A stretch of 64,000 nt of DNA from Alkalicoccus chagannorensis DSM 18086. GTDB lineage: Bacteria; Bacillota; Bacilli; Bacillales; Salisediminibacteriaceae. Below, in pieces: positions 32,600-42,726 of this stretch. Position 1 is the first letter of the stretch, and the number at the start of each line of letters is the position of its first letter. The DNA is taken from positions 99,313-163,312 of the forward strand of contig NZ_AUCK01000007.1 in assembly GCF_000429725.1 (NCBI RefSeq), given 5' to 3'. A program made the translations under genes and the position numbers. The notes beneath the pieces were generated by a model, which worked only from the letters and a program-made list of their open reading frames with translations, did no database searches and had not been told where the DNA came from.

Positions 32600-35458
32600 A
32601 TGGAATCGATTATCGGGCAAATGAAGCATTCGTTAGAAAAAGGATTCATTGATCGGCACCATACGGAATCGAGCCGATTCAAGCCAGAACTGTTGATCAA
32701 TGACAAACGAGCGAATCAGCACGTCTTGACGAGCCTAGTGGACGAACTCGTGGCTTCACGCTCGTTCTTGTTTTCCGTGGCGTTCATTACAGAAAGTGGA
32801 CTGGCCACATTAAAGTCTCAGCTGCTTGACCTGCATCATCAAGGGGTTCACGGCAACATTTTGACCTCGACCTACCAGCAGTTCAACCAGCCGAAAGTGT
32901 TCCGTGAGCTGCAAAAGCTTAAAAACGTCGAGGTCCGCATTTCCGATATCGAGGCCTTCCACTCGAAAGGATACATCTTCGAACACGACGAATATCATTC
33001 GATGATCATTGGCAGCTCCAACTTGACGGCGAGCGCACTGAAAGTGAACTATGAGTGGAACGTGAAACTGAACTCGCACGAAAACGGAGAAATCGTCTAC
33101 CACTTTCGGGAGCAGTTTCACGACATGTGGGAGAAAGCTACGCCGCTGACGGACGCATGGATTGCTGCCTACTCGGCGAATTACAAGCCGTTTTGGCAGG
33201 ACCGTGTTGCGGAAATGCCGGCCCCCTATGATACGAATCCGCCAGAGAAAGCGGTGCAGATCGAGCCGAACAACATGCAGCTAGCCGCGCTTCAAGGCAT
33301 TACCGGCGTGCGAGATCGGATGGAAGACCGTGCGCTCGTCATCTCTGCCACGGGCACAGGGAAGACGTACTTGGCTGCTTTTGACGTTCGTCGTTTTCGT
33401 CCCCGAAAAATGTTGTTCACGGCGCACCGCGAGCAGATTTTACATAAGGCGAAGGAGGCGTTCCAAGACGTGCTCGGCGGCGCGGACGACGACTTCGGTA
33501 TCGTTGCCGGCTCGAGGCGGGAAACGGACGCTCGGTACGTCTTTGCGACGGTCCAAACGTTAACGCAGCCCGATACGCTGCAGCAGTTTCAGCCTGAGAC
33601 GTTCGACTACATCTTGATTGATGAAAGCCACAGAGCGGGAGCGGCAACCTATCAGCGTCTGCTTGACCACTTTGATCCGCAGTTTTTGCTCGGCATGACC
33701 GCCACCCCGGAGAGAACGGATGGCTACGATTTGTTTCAATTGTTTCACTACAACTTGGCCTACGAGATTCGCTTGCAAGAAGCCTTGGAAGAAGACATGC
33801 TCGCCCCGTTTCATTATTTCGGCGTCACCGATTTGGAAGTGGAAGGGGAAAACAAGCGCCCGACGTTCTCCCGACTCATTTCCGACGAACGGGTCGATCG
33901 CATCGTCGACAAAATGACGTATTATGGCCATGCCGGGGAACGGCTTTGCGGCCTTATGTTTTGCAGCTCCAAAAAGGAAGCCGAGGCACTGTCAGAAGCG
34001 TTGAATGCACGTGGCTTTCGCACAAAGGCATTGACGGGCGAGGACCCACAGGACGTTCGAAAGCGGGAAGTAGAGCGGCTCGAGCAAGGCGAGCTGGACT
34101 ATCTAGTAACGGTCGATATTTTCAACGAAGGCATCGACATTCCTGCATTGAATCAGATTGTGATGCTGCGCGCGACAGCCTCGAGCATCGTCTTCGTGCA
34201 GCAGCTTGGGCGGGGCCTGCGAAAGCATCGCGAGAAGCCGTTCGTGACGGTGATTGACTTCGTCGCTAACTACAGCACCAACTATGTCATTCCGATTGCG
34301 CTCTCGGGCGATCGTTCGCAAAACAAAGAAGAAGTCCGGCGCAAGATGATTGATCAAAGCTACTTGCAAGGCACGTCGACGATCAACTTCGAAGCGGTCG
34401 CGAAAGAACGGATTTATCGCTCGATCAATTCGGCGAAGATGAACGATCTGCCAGCCCTCAAAGAAGCGTATCGGTACGTGAAAAATCGCATCGGCCGTCC
34501 GCCGCTTTTGTATGATTTTATCGATCATCACTCGCTCGATCCGGTCGTGATTGCCTCCAAAAAAGCGCACTACGGCCTCTTTTTAGAAGCGATGCGCGAA
34601 GAGGCGCCAGCGCTTGATGGACAGGATGCATACGTCTTACGACTATTGACGCAAGAACTTCTTTCCGGCAAGCGTCTGCAGGAGATCGTTCTGCTGGAGA
34701 TGCTGCTAGCCAACGGGGAAGTCACCGAAGCCGCTTTCATCGAGCAGCTTCAAGAAGAAGGACTCCCGCATCACGATGCCGTACGACGATCCGTACGGCG
34801 GGTGCTGACGCTGGCGTTTTTCGTCGAGAAGGAGCGAGAGAAGTATGGCGACACTCCGCTACTGACGTTTCACCAAGGTCGCTATGAGCTTACCGACATG
34901 ATGAAAGAACGACGGAAGCACCCTGATTTTATGAAGCTTGCGGAGGACGTTCTTCGGACGGCACGGCGCCGCGGGGAGCGCTACGATCAGCAAGTCCCGT
35001 TTACCCGCTTCGAGAAGTACACGCGCAAAGATGCGTGCCGCCTGCTGAACTGGGACAACAATGAACAAGCGACGATTTATGGCTACAAAACGAAGCACGG
35101 CAGCTGCCCGATTTTCACGACGTACGAGAAGCATGAAGTCGCAGAGAGCGTCGATTATGACGATCGATTTTTGAACCCAGAAGTCTTCCACTGGTATACC
35201 CGAAGTCGACGAACGACGGCCTCAGCCGAAGTGAAAGAGATCATCGAGGCGCCGGAACGGGATATCGACTTGCATCTATTTGTAAAAAAGAACGATGATG
35301 AAGGGCGCGACTTCTACTATATGGGGGCACTGCTCCCAGACAAGCAATCCGTCGTGGATACGACGATGCCGGGAGAAGAGACGATCCCCGTTGTCACGAT
35401 GAACTTTTTATTAGAGCAAAAGCTCGACCAGCAAATGTACGATTATTTGCACGAGTGA
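32600..35458 (+). CDS. PLD-like nuclease / DEAD-box helicase / DUF3427 protein
   Basis: A 952-residue, three-part protein. Residues about 30-190 are phospholipase-D-like with AFHSKGYIFE and IIGSSNLTASAL, a single HxK-type nuclease half. About 235-600 is a superfamily 2 helicase: SATGTGKTYLAAFD (Walker A, about 250), DYILIDESHRAGA (DESH), LLGMTATPERTDG, and QQLGRGLRKHREKP (motif VI, about 534). The C-terminal ~340 residues match DUF3427. Such proteins are thought to act on foreign or damaged DNA. AGGAGG precedes ATG 32600. Its lower GC and different codon choice suggest transfer. Confidence 0.9.
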   Translation: MESIIGQMKHSLEKGFIDRHHTESSRFKPELLINDKRANQHVLTSLVDELVASRSFLFSVAFITESGLATLKSQLLDLHHQGVHGNILTSTYQQFNQPKVFRELQKLKNVEVRISDIEAFHSKGYIFEHDEYHSMIIGSSNLTASALKVNYEWNVKLNSHENGEIVYHFREQFHDMWEKATPLTDAWIAAYSANYKPFWQDRVAEMPAPYDTNPPEKAVQIEPNNMQLAALQGITGVRDRMEDRALVISATGTGKTYLAAFDVRRFRPRKMLFTAHREQILHKAKEAFQDVLGGADDDFGIVAGSRRETDARYVFATVQTLTQPDTLQQFQPETFDYILIDESHRAGAATYQRLLDHFDPQFLLGMTATPERTDGYDLFQLFHYNLAYEIRLQEALEEDMLAPFHYFGVTDLEVEGENKRPTFSRLISDERVDRIVDKMTYYGHAGERLCGLMFCSSKKEAEALSEALNARGFRTKALTGEDPQDVRKREVERLEQGELDYLVTVDIFNEGIDIPALNQIVMLRATASSIVFVQQLGRGLRKHREKPFVTVIDFVANYSTNYVIPIALSGDRSQNKEEVRRKMIDQSYLQGTSTINFEAVAKERIYRSINSAKMNDLPALKEAYRYVKNRIGRPPLLYDFIDHHSLDPVVIASKKAHYGLFLEAMREEAPALDGQDAYVLRLLTQELLSGKRLQEIVLLEMLLANGEVTEAAFIEQLQEEGLPHHDAVRRSVRRVLTLAFFVEKEREKYGDTPLLTFHQGRYELTDMMKERRKHPDFMKLAEDVLRTARRRGERYDQQVPFTRFEKYTRKDACRLLNWDNNEQATIYGYKTKHGSCPIFTTYEKHEVAESVDYDDRFLNPEVFHWYTRSRRTTASAEVKEIIEAPERDIDLHLFVKKNDDEGRDFYYMGALLPDKQSVVDTTMPGEETIPVVTMNFLLEQKLDQQMYDYLHE

Positions 35459-35479
35459 GAAGAAGAGAGGAGCGTCGCC

Positions 35480-36370
35480 ATGGACCATCATTTCAGCATC
35501 GAAGCGAATAAGCGTAATTTAAAAGCCGCGATGATCCTCATCGGCAGCTGGATGGTGATCCAGTTCTTCGGCGCCCTCTGGACGGGCAGTCTCGCGCTCC
35601 TTGCCGATGCGTTTCACATGGTGAACGACTTCGCCAACCTGCTCCTCAGCCTCGTCGCGATCGTCCTGGCCGGCCGGGCGGCCACTTGGACACGCACGTT
35701 CGGCAGCCAGCGCTACGAGATTCTCGCCGCGCTCGTGAACAGCGCGGCCCTGCTGGTCATTGCCGTGCTCGTGATGCGCGAAGCCCTGCTTCGCCTCGCA
35801 TCCCCGGAAGAGGTCATGGGCGGCACCATGATGATCTTCGCGTTCATCGGCCTGCTGATCAACCTCGGCGCCATGTACGTCCTCATGCGCGGCGACGTCA
35901 AGCACAGCCTCAACATGCGGGGCGCCTACCTGCACGTCTTAAGCGACACCCTCGGCTCCGTCGCCGCGGTGACCGGAGGCCTCATCATCTACCTCACCGG
36001 CTGGTACACCGCCGACCCGCTGTTAAGCGTCCTAATCGCCCTGCTCATCGGCTGGACCGGCTTTCGACTGCTTCAAGAGAGCGTGCACGTGCTCCTGGAG
36101 GGAACGCCTCCCCACATCGACCTTCAGGAAGTGGAGCAGCAGCTTCTTGCCATAGAAGGCGTCATCAATGTGCATGCCATCCACGCCTGGACGATTAACT
36201 CCGGATCCGACAGCTTCACCGCCCACCTCGTCCTGGAAGCAGCTCACCGGCGCAGCCGCGACGAGGTTCGAATGGAAGCCGAGCACTACCTCCGCGAGAC
36301 GATGCGGTTCACCCACTGCACGATCCAGCTGGAAGAAGAAGGAGCCACCTGCGCGGCTTCGCCGATATAA
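35480..36370 (+). CDS. cation diffusion facilitator (CzcD-like)
   Basis: A 296-residue metal exporter with six helices. The first transport-site motif reads DAFHMVNDFANLL (about 38-48) and the second HVLSDTLGSVAA (about 152-163); together they supply the His/Asp metal ligands. A cytoplasmic C-terminal domain follows (VHAIHAWTINSGSDSFTAHLVLEA). It probably exchanges Zn2+ or a similar ion for H+. GAGAGGAGCG precedes the ATG, 21 bp after the helicase stop. Confidence 0.93.
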   Translation: MDHHFSIEANKRNLKAAMILIGSWMVIQFFGALWTGSLALLADAFHMVNDFANLLLSLVAIVLAGRAATWTRTFGSQRYEILAALVNSAALLVIAVLVMREALLRLASPEEVMGGTMMIFAFIGLLINLGAMYVLMRGDVKHSLNMRGAYLHVLSDTLGSVAAVTGGLIIYLTGWYTADPLLSVLIALLIGWTGFRLLQESVHVLLEGTPPHIDLQEVEQQLLAIEGVINVHAIHAWTINSGSDSFTAHLVLEAAHRRSRDEVRMEAEHYLRETMRFTHCTIQLEEEGATCAASPI

Positions 36371-36406
36371 CAGGACCGCCTCCTCGATGAGGGAAGGCGG
36401 TCCTGT
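36371..36406. terminator. bidirectional terminator
   Basis: CAGGACCGCCT pairs with AGGCGGTCCTG between convergent genes. Confidence 0.8.
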
Positions 36407-36422
36407 CTGCGGAATAGGGCTG

Positions 36423-37505
36423 CTAAGAAGGCGTCCTGCCCTGCTGCAGCACGTCCTGGAAGTGGGCGGAAATTTCCTGTATGGCATCGGCAGCCTGCGG
36501 ATAATAGCCGAGCTTGCGGACAAAGGCGTGATCCATGCCTTTGTAGTTGAAGTGCTGGACCGAAACGCCTGCGGCTGCAGCCTGCTCGGAAAAATCCTCT
36601 GCTTGGATGCGGAGGAAGTCAAACTCGCTCGTGGCTATGGAAATGGGAGGCAGCTTCGTTTTGTCCTTCCGCAGCAGCGGCGAAACGAGAGGGAGGAGCA
36701 CATCTTCTAAATTGGTCAGATACAGCGTCTGAATGAAGATCAGCGATTCCTGCATGGTCGTAAGCTCCTGGCGAATCAGGGCATCGTCTTTGGTGAGGTT
36801 GTATTTGTCGATACTCCAGGAATCCCGTGCTACATCCGACAAATCGACCAACGGGCACAGCAGGCCGATATACTTGATATCCCACGGCTGTGCCAGACTG
36901 AGATGATGCACGCCGAGTGCCAGATTCGCCCCGACACTGTCTCCGACGAGCCCCATGGCATTCGGGTCGATCTTCAACGCATCGGCATGTTCGTAAATGT
37001 GCTGCACCGCATCCAGGCAGTCATCCAGGCCATGACGGTACGGATACTCCGGTGCAAGCCGGTACTCTACGGCAATCACGACGGCCTCTGCCTCCTGCGC
37101 TAAATACTTACATACATTCTCCATGACGTCCATATCCCGTTCGAAGAAACCACCGCCGTGAATATACATCAGTACCGGCTTGGCTTCCTCCGTCTGGTTA
37201 TAGATATGCAGCGTCAATGCATCCTCTTTCACGGTGATCGTTCGTTTCTGCGAACGGATGCCCGAGCTGATATCGTAATTGTGGACTTCCACCCGGTCCC
37301 GGATCGCATCCAGATCACCGATATCGAGCGGTCGCCTTTCCACCGGGTTGACCTCTGTGGAGAGAAAATGCCTCACCCTCGGATCGAGCCCGCCCGCATC
37401 TTCCTGAAACGGGATGTTTTTATTGATGATCGGCAGCCCGCCTTTTTTTTCGTACGAGACATATTCCTTTAACCTTGCTATGAGTTCCGCATGAGAGTAA
37501 TTCAT
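36423..37505 (-). CDS. alpha/beta hydrolase, HSL/esterase family
   Basis: A 360-residue carboxylesterase-like enzyme of the hormone-sensitive-lipase group. The oxyanion-hole motif is YIHGGGFFERD (about 134). The nucleophile Ser is in LVGDSVGANLAL (GDSxG, about 193). The acid and base are probably the Asp in SEFDFLR and the His in KGMDHAFV near residue 326. No signal peptide, so it acts in the cytoplasm, probably on acyl esters. GGAGGTGAGG lies before the ATG. Confidence 0.9.
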   Translation of the reverse strand: MNYSHAELIARLKEYVSYEKKGGLPIINKNIPFQEDAGGLDPRVRHFLSTEVNPVERRPLDIGDLDAIRDRVEVHNYDISSGIRSQKRTITVKEDALTLHIYNQTEEAKPVLMYIHGGGFFERDMDVMENVCKYLAQEAEAVVIAVEYRLAPEYPYRHGLDDCLDAVQHIYEHADALKIDPNAMGLVGDSVGANLALGVHHLSLAQPWDIKYIGLLCPLVDLSDVARDSWSIDKYNLTKDDALIRQELTTMQESLIFIQTLYLTNLEDVLLPLVSPLLRKDKTKLPPISIATSEFDFLRIQAEDFSEQAAAAGVSVQHFNYKGMDHAFVRKLGYYPQAADAIQEISAHFQDVLQQGRTPS

Positions 37506-38124
37506 GACCTCACCTCCTTACGAGCACGTTCCTTCATGATGTCTGCGCATGCGCAGGTGTATTCATTCACATGGTCCGCAACGCCTTCCTCCACAGGAAC
37601 ACGTTCCAGTCCCAGCCTCCGCTCGGAGCGAGACCCGGCGCCATGATTCGCGATTATTGACGCTTATTCCTCTTCCCTATAGAAATTAAACGACTGCACA
37701 AAAAATTAGTGAATTGTCCTTACGGCGGTCGCAGGAATCAGCCGGCACTACCCCGCTGCATAAAAAACGAGCCGCAGCTCTCTTATCCAGGATCTACGGC
37801 TCGTTCTGCTTATTCGGCTGGACATACTTACGCTCTCATCAAGGGAGGGGACGGCTCTGTACGCTGCCCGGGAACAAATCCCTATAAACCTGCGGCGACA
37901 CGGCACACGGTCCGACCAAAAGACGGCTCTCTAAGAAATGATTCCTGTTCTCTAAGGCAGCAAGACGTTCTTATATTTCTTTGCTCTCCTGATGCTGCTT
38001 TTCCTACCATGAACAAATCAACCCGACGATGATGCCGGGAACGACGCCGTGCCCAGCTCCTGCCCCGGCTTTTCATGAAAAGCGTAGAGCCCCCTCTTGA
38101 TTTCGAGCCTGTGGAATACCCCAT
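37506..38124. other. gene-free stretch
   Basis: Between two minus-strand genes. It holds a hairpin at 37768-37804 (ACGAGCCG/CGGCTCGT, with a minus-strand T-run, possibly a terminator) and the second R5 repeat. No credible coding frame. Confidence 0.6.
37846..37990 (+). repeat. R5 structured repeat, copy 2
   Basis: It carries GGGGACGGCTCTGT, GCTGCCCGGGAA, TCCCTATAAACCTGCGGCGA and GGTCCGACCAAAAG in the same order as copies 1 and 3, although the central hairpin is shortened. Confidence 0.5.
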
Positions 38125-38439
38125 TCAGAGAGCGGCCGGGTCCTTCGAAGCGAGCCGGCTGAAAAGCGGCAGCAGCAGAAGCAGGCCCGGCACGGCCACA
38201 GCGTAGTACAGCAGGAACGCCGTCCAGGTCAGATCGGTGAGAAGCGCGAGTGTTAACGGGAGGACTGAGCCGAAAAGGAAAATAAGGACGTAGCCGATCC
38301 AGCTTGTCACGAGATGCTGGTTTTCCCCGCAGTGCGGGCAGGCTGTTTCGGAATGGATGGCTCTCATGACGTTTAGCGACTGCTTCCAAGACAGCGTGTT
38401 CTGGCAGGCGTCACAAGTCGGGAGGGTGGGCTGTTTCAT
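38125..38439 (-). CDS. CxxC-x20-CxxC putative zinc-binding membrane protein (TIGR04104 type)
   Basis: A 104-residue protein. The N-terminal zinc ribbon CDACQNTLSWKQSL...ETACPHCG (Cys at about 9, 12, 34 and 37) is followed by two membrane helices (WIGYVLIFLFGSVLPLTLALL and FLLYYAVAVPGLLLLLPLF). The spacing and order are those of the cxxc_20_cxxc family found in Bacilli, whose function is unknown. GGAGTG precedes the ATG. Confidence 0.85.
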   Translation of the reverse strand: MKQPTLPTCDACQNTLSWKQSLNVMRAIHSETACPHCGENQHLVTSWIGYVLIFLFGSVLPLTLALLTDLTWTAFLLYYAVAVPGLLLLLPLFSRLASKDPAAL

Positions 38440-38535
38440 GCAAACACTCCTTTGGCTCTATGTATTCCTTATATTGTAAACGATCGTGCTGTGCTAGGAT
38501 ACAGGTAGATCGATGATGCGGAAACAGCAGAGAGG

Positions 38536-39192
38536 ATGATGGCAGTGAACGCACTGATTTTTGACGTGGACGGAACGTTATTTCAGACAGACCGGATTCT
38601 TGCCCCGGCATTGGAGCACACGTTTACGACCCTTCGCGAGCGCAGGGACTGGACCGGGCCGGCGCCGGTGGATACGTACCAGCAGATGATGGGGAAGCCG
38701 CTGCCGGAAGTTTGGCAGACGCTTCTGCCCGATCATCCGGACGACGTGCACGAGGAGATGGACGGCTTGTTTCAGAAAGCGCTCGTACAGCGGATCCAGG
38801 CCGGGGACGGCGCGCTGTACCCGCACGTGCGGGACGTGCTCCGTGCGTTAAAGCAGGAAGGCTTCACGCTGTTTGCGGCGAGCAACGGACGGACCGATTA
38901 CCTGCAGGCAGTTGCCGCACAGGAGCGGCTCGACGGTTTGTTCGAGGGAATCTACAGCATCGATCACTTGGTATCAGGCGACAAAACCGATCTCGTCTGC
39001 CACGTGATCGACACCCATGGCATCACGTCCGGCGCGATGGTCGGCGACCGCCTCTCGGACATTCAGGCCGGTCAGCAGAACGGGCTGAAGGCCGTCGGCT
39101 GCCGCTTCACCTACGCGCAGGAAGTGGAGATGGCGCAGGCCGACGTTACCGTCGATGATTTCCGGGAGCTGCTGCCGCTGTTCAGAGGATAG
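38536..39192 (+). CDS. HAD family hydrolase
   Basis: A 218-residue HAD phosphatase. LIFDVDGTLFQTD gives the nucleophile Asp (about 9-11), FAASNGRTDYL holds motif II Ser/Asn, the Lys is in SGDKTDLV, and MVGDRLSDIQAG is motif IV. The alpha-helical cap lies between residues 20 and 85, as in phosphoglycolate phosphatase-like enzymes. The substrate cannot be deduced. AGAGAGGATG precedes the start; ATG 38539 is also possible. Confidence 0.9.
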   Translation: MMAVNALIFDVDGTLFQTDRILAPALEHTFTTLRERRDWTGPAPVDTYQQMMGKPLPEVWQTLLPDHPDDVHEEMDGLFQKALVQRIQAGDGALYPHVRDVLRALKQEGFTLFAASNGRTDYLQAVAAQERLDGLFEGIYSIDHLVSGDKTDLVCHVIDTHGITSGAMVGDRLSDIQAGQQNGLKAVGCRFTYAQEVEMAQADVTVDDFRELLPLFRG

Positions 39193-39233
39193 CATTCTGG
39201 GCGAGGAGAGCCTGGCGTCATTTTTCTAGAAAG

Positions 39234-39440
39234 CGTCACAATCCGAAAGCAGAGCGGCCCAATCGTGCGGCGAAGTGGCTCAAAAATGCCGGCGTGGCGC
39301 AAAAAATCGGCAAAGCGACCCGGCCGCCCCCTCAGGCCGCCCGCCTGAAAGGGGGAAGCGTCGCAAAAAAGCAGCGAAGCGACTCGTTTTTGCCGGTCCA
39401 GCGGGAGGTCGCGGGAACTCCCGCTGGACCGGCATCCCTC
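39234..39440 (+). repeat. R2 phased repeat, copy C
   Basis: Boxes start at 39235 (GTCACAAT), 39256 (GGCCCAAT), 39277 (GGCTCAAAA), 39296 (GGCGCAAAA), 39317, 39360 (GTCGCAAAA) and 39381, all multiples of about 21 bp apart. A CCGGTCCAGCGGGAG / CTCCCGCTGGACCGG hairpin ends it. Together with the hairpin at 39656 it accounts for the 39193-39739 gap. Confidence 0.9.
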
Positions 39441-39655
39441 ACGCAGGACAGATGACGGCATACGCCGCCGGAAGAGCTGAGTCGAAAGGACGAAAGAAAA
39501 CGTGGCGGTTTCGTGAACAATCATGCTCAGTTGTTCACAAAAGAGAACTCCTCCTTTATACTAAAACTATAGAACTACCTTTCCATTCTTATCCCATGGA
39601 TGTCTCTACCTTTTGTCTAGGCAAACATCCTGACTTTCGTTGTGTGGGTATTTAG

Positions 39656-39680
39656 GATGCTTTTATTCAATAAAAGCATC
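39656..39680. other. perfect hairpin upstream of the chemoreceptor gene
   Basis: GATGCTTTTATT-C-AATAAAAGCATC, an AT-rich palindrome about 60 bp before the dCache chemoreceptor start. It could be an operator or a terminator for readthrough. Confidence 0.5.
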
Positions 39681-39739
39681 GTGTATCATAAAACTATATA
39701 CTCACTAGAATGGAACTATACTCTGAGGGAGGGTTTCAC

Positions 39740-41827
39740 ATGAGTCGAGAGAATCAGAAAGCAGCTGACGCAGAAGCACGCCGGTCATCCATACGTACAA
39801 AATTGTTAGGAACAATGGCCCTGCTGGTATTGATACCGGCGGTCGTCATCGGAGGTATTTCCTACGCCAGTTCGCAGCAGGGGCTGGAGGAGCAGATGGT
39901 CGAAGATGCAGGGGAGAGCGCCGGGATTGCAGCTGCCTATGTGACGGAGCTGTTGAACGGAAAAGCAGCTGATGTCGATTTTCTCTCGACGCTCCTTTCA
40001 GAGGATCTTTATGAAGGCTGGGAATCAGATGAGATCCGGGACAGACTGGCAGACTACCAGGGAAATCATACCGAACTGGACTATGCATACCTCGGGGTGG
40101 AAGAAGATGGCGAAATGCTTAGGGAACCGAACCCAGGACCGGAAGACGATGATTTTGATCCGCGCACTCGCCCTTGGTACGAAGGTGCCATGGAAAATCC
40201 AGACGACGTGTTTATAACCGAACCGTATATCTCCAATGCTACACAGAGCATGGTCGTGACATTCGCCAAAGCCGTCGAGGATGGACTCGGAGTCGTCGGC
40301 CTGCAGACGAATTTGACCGAGCTGCAGGACATGATGGGAGCGCTCTCGATTGGGGAGGAAGGCTACATCTATGTGCTCGATGAGAACGCAGTGCCAGTCG
40401 TGCATCCGCAGTATGAAGCGGGGGAACCGATCGACAGCGGATGGACCGGCGAGTTCACCGGAGAAACCGGTCAGTTCAGCTATGAAGATGCGGCAGGGGA
40501 GCCGGTGCAGACGGTGTATCATACTGAAGAAGGTTCCGGCTGGACAGTTGGGGCCGTCGTGAGTGAGAACGAGATCCGTGCAGCCGGCCAGGACATTCTG
40601 CTCGTGACCGGGATCGTCGTGGTGGCCTCGGTTGTACTGGGGCTGTTAGTCGGAGCGTTCATCGTCCGCCGCATCACCCGTCCGCTGCTCGCGTTTGAAG
40701 CGGCAGCGCTGCAGGTTCAGCAGGGAGATCTCACGGTCCGGGCGCCGGTGACGTCGAACGATGAGATCGGCATGGTCAGCCGCGTGTTCAACGACATGGT
40801 CAATCAGTTCGGGAAAGTCATTACCTCCGTGCGGCAGTCCTCTGAACAGCTCGGCAGCTCATCGGAAGAGCTGACCGCCAGCGCAGAAGAGACGTCCCGC
40901 GGCACGGAGCACACGACTGAAGCAATTCAGGAGATCGCCGAAGGAGCTGACAAGCAGGTGCAGCAGGTACAGCAGTTCCGTCAGACGCTTCAGGACATGG
41001 CCGAGCAGATTCAGACGATTTCCAACAGCGCGGGAGCGTCAGCCGAGCAGGCGCAGGATGCCGCCGGCAAGTCGAATGAAGGGGCTGCCTCGATTCAGCA
41101 GACCGTCGAGCAGATGTCGCGCGTGAACGAGTCCGTGGAAACGCTCAGCACCTCGATGGAGGAGCTGGACCGTCATTCCGGAGAAATTGGCAAGATTGTG
41201 GGGGTCATCACGGACATTGCCGATCAGACGAACCTGCTTGCGCTCAACGCAGCCATTGAAGCGGCACGTGCCGGCGAACACGGACGCGGTTTCGCCGTCG
41301 TAGCTGAAGAAGTACGCCGGCTGGCAGAGCAGTCGTCGAAGAACGCCGAGCAGATCACCTCGATCATCGAGACGATTCAGACGAAAGCGAAAGAAGCCTC
41401 CGCCTCCAATGCAGAAGTGGACCGCACCGTCAAAGCGGGCATCGAAGCCGTCCACACCTCCGGAGAGCTGTTCAGCTCCATCCAGCATTCCGTCTCAGAC
41501 ACAGTGTCGGAGATCGACCAGGTGTCTTCGCTTTCCGACCGGATTGCTGCCAGCTCGAGGGAGGTCGCAGAAGCTATTGAAGAAGTGGAGTCGATTTCCC
41601 GGCGGAGCGCCGAGAGTACCGAAAGCGTCTCGGCGGCGTCGGAAGAACAGCTCGCGTCGATGGAGGAAGTCACCTCCGCGACCCAGGAGCTTGCGCAGCT
41701 GGCAGAAGCCCTGCAGGAGATGGTGGCCCACTACCAGGTGGATGCAGCTCCTCCAGAAGATGAGCCGGAAGCATACGACCCACCCGCCCGGGACGACAAC
41801 AGCTGGGGCCGGGCAGCAGGCATGTAG
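39740..41827 (+). CDS. methyl-accepting chemotaxis protein with dCache sensor
   Basis: A 695-residue transmembrane receptor. The first helix ([22 protein letters not shown]) is at about 22-43. The extracellular dCache domain contains [11 protein letters not shown] and [19 protein letters not shown], the RxWY-type ligand pocket that often binds amino acids. A second helix ([24 protein letters not shown], about 285-308) precedes HAMP. The MCP signalling domain has [37 protein letters not shown] precedes ATG 39740. The C-terminus lacks a recognisable CheR/B-tethering pentapeptide. Confidence 0.93.
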   Translation: MSRENQKAADAEARRSSIRTKLLGTMALLVLIPAVVIGGISYASSQQGLEEQMVEDAGESAGIAAAYVTELLNGKAADVDFLSTLLSEDLYEGWESDEIRDRLADYQGNHTELDYAYLGVEEDGEMLREPNPGPEDDDFDPRTRPWYEGAMENPDDVFITEPYISNATQSMVVTFAKAVEDGLGVVGLQTNLTELQDMMGALSIGEEGYIYVLDENAVPVVHPQYEAGEPIDSGWTGEFTGETGQFSYEDAAGEPVQTVYHTEEGSGWTVGAVVSENEIRAAGQDILLVTGIVVVASVVLGLLVGAFIVRRITRPLLAFEAAALQVQQGDLTVRAPVTSNDEIGMVSRVFNDMVNQFGKVITSVRQSSEQLGSSSEELTASAEETSRGTEHTTEAIQEIAEGADKQVQQVQQFRQTLQDMAEQIQTISNSAGASAEQAQDAAGKSNEGAASIQQTVEQMSRVNESVETLSTSMEELDRHSGEIGKIVGVITDIADQTNLLALNAAIEAARAGEHGRGFAVVAEEVRRLAEQSSKNAEQITSIIETIQTKAKEASASNAEVDRTVKAGIEAVHTSGELFSSIQHSVSDTVSEIDQVSSLSDRIAASSREVAEAIEEVESISRRSAESTESVSAASEEQLASMEEVTSATQELAQLAEALQEMVAHYQVDAAPPEDEPEAYDPPARDDNSWGRAAGM

Positions 41828-42016
41828 CGCCGCAAAGGGGTGCCGATTCAAGTATATAGGTGAGCAGAGGGTACCTCCACTGCCGCTTTCCATTTGGTGG
41901 AGAAGCAGATAAAACAGACGGTCAGCGTCGACAAAGAGATCGCCCCGTCCGCCGCGCGCTTACCTGGGTCCCTGCAGGCGACGTGCTTTCCGCCGCAGCC
42001 GGAGCCTCTGCGCTCA
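41828..42016. other. gene-free stretch
   Basis: GC-rich sequence between the chemoreceptor and its terminator, including CTTACCTGGGTCCCTGCAGG. It resembles degraded intergenic repeat DNA. No coding signal. Confidence 0.4.
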
Positions 42017-42020
42017 AAGA

Positions 42021-42059
42021 AAAGAAGCCGCACCTGTTTTCCGGAGCGGCTTCTTTTTT
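42021..42059 (+). terminator. rho-independent terminator
   Basis: AAAGAAGCCGC pairs with GCGGCTTCTTTTTT. Confidence 0.85.
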
Positions 42060-42121
42060 GATTTCATAAGAAAAGATAAGGCGTCACAGGTAGACGGCGG
42101 CAGATCCGTTCACGACGATCT

Positions 42122-42589
42122 TCACGCCACCCAGAGCAGCTGTTCGTCGACGATAATCCACGAGCCGCCGTCTTCTTCAATGGTGTATGCGATGCCGACA
42201 GCGCCGTCCCGGGATCGGTGTTTGACCGTATCGATGAGCCAGGTGTTGTCCCCTTCATAGGTAATGTCGGTCACTGCGAGCGAGACGCCGGTTAAGTCGC
42301 CTTCCCTTTCAGCTTCCGCTTCGGCGTTCTCCTGCAGCTCGTCCAGCGAGGAGAAGAACGTGTCGGTCTCCCAGTTCTCTTCCAACGAGGCAGAGAGGAG
42401 TTCCGTTTCCTGCAGGTTCGTGCCGCTCACGTCGACGGCGATGTATTCCATGCTCTCATTCAAAGCGGCATCCGTTTCCATCAGCTCCTGCAGGACGTAA
42501 TCGAGCGCGGAGACCGGGAGGCCGGGGTCTTCTGCTGTGCATCCGGCAGCGCCGAGGAAGAGCAGGAGCAGGAGAACGAGTCGTTTCAT
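42122..42589 (-). CDS. putative lipoprotein, 155 aa
   Basis: A signal KRLVLLLLLFLGAAGC with the lipobox GAAGC lipidates Cys 17. The mature part is very acidic (NAEAEAEREGDL). It ends in a beta-rich segment (SLAVTDITYEGDNTWLIDTVKHRSRDGAVGIAYTIEEDGGSWIIVDEQLL) that resembles the NTF2-like folds of other bacterial lipoproteins. AAGGGGC precedes the ATG. Function unknown. Confidence 0.78.
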   Translation of the reverse strand: MKRLVLLLLLFLGAAGCTAEDPGLPVSALDYVLQELMETDAALNESMEYIAVDVSGTNLQETELLSASLEENWETDTFFSSLDELQENAEAEAEREGDLTGVSLAVTDITYEGDNTWLIDTVKHRSRDGAVGIAYTIEEDGGSWIIVDEQLLWVA

Positions 42590-42726
42590 CAGCGGGCCCC
42601 TTCCTGCATCTAGCTATTTTTTCCATTATAACACACCTTAAACAGATAAAGATATCCTCCCTCTCTCCTGTATCTGCGTTCACGTGGTACAATAGGGCCA
42701 ACGTTAACCGCAGGGAGGAAGTAACC

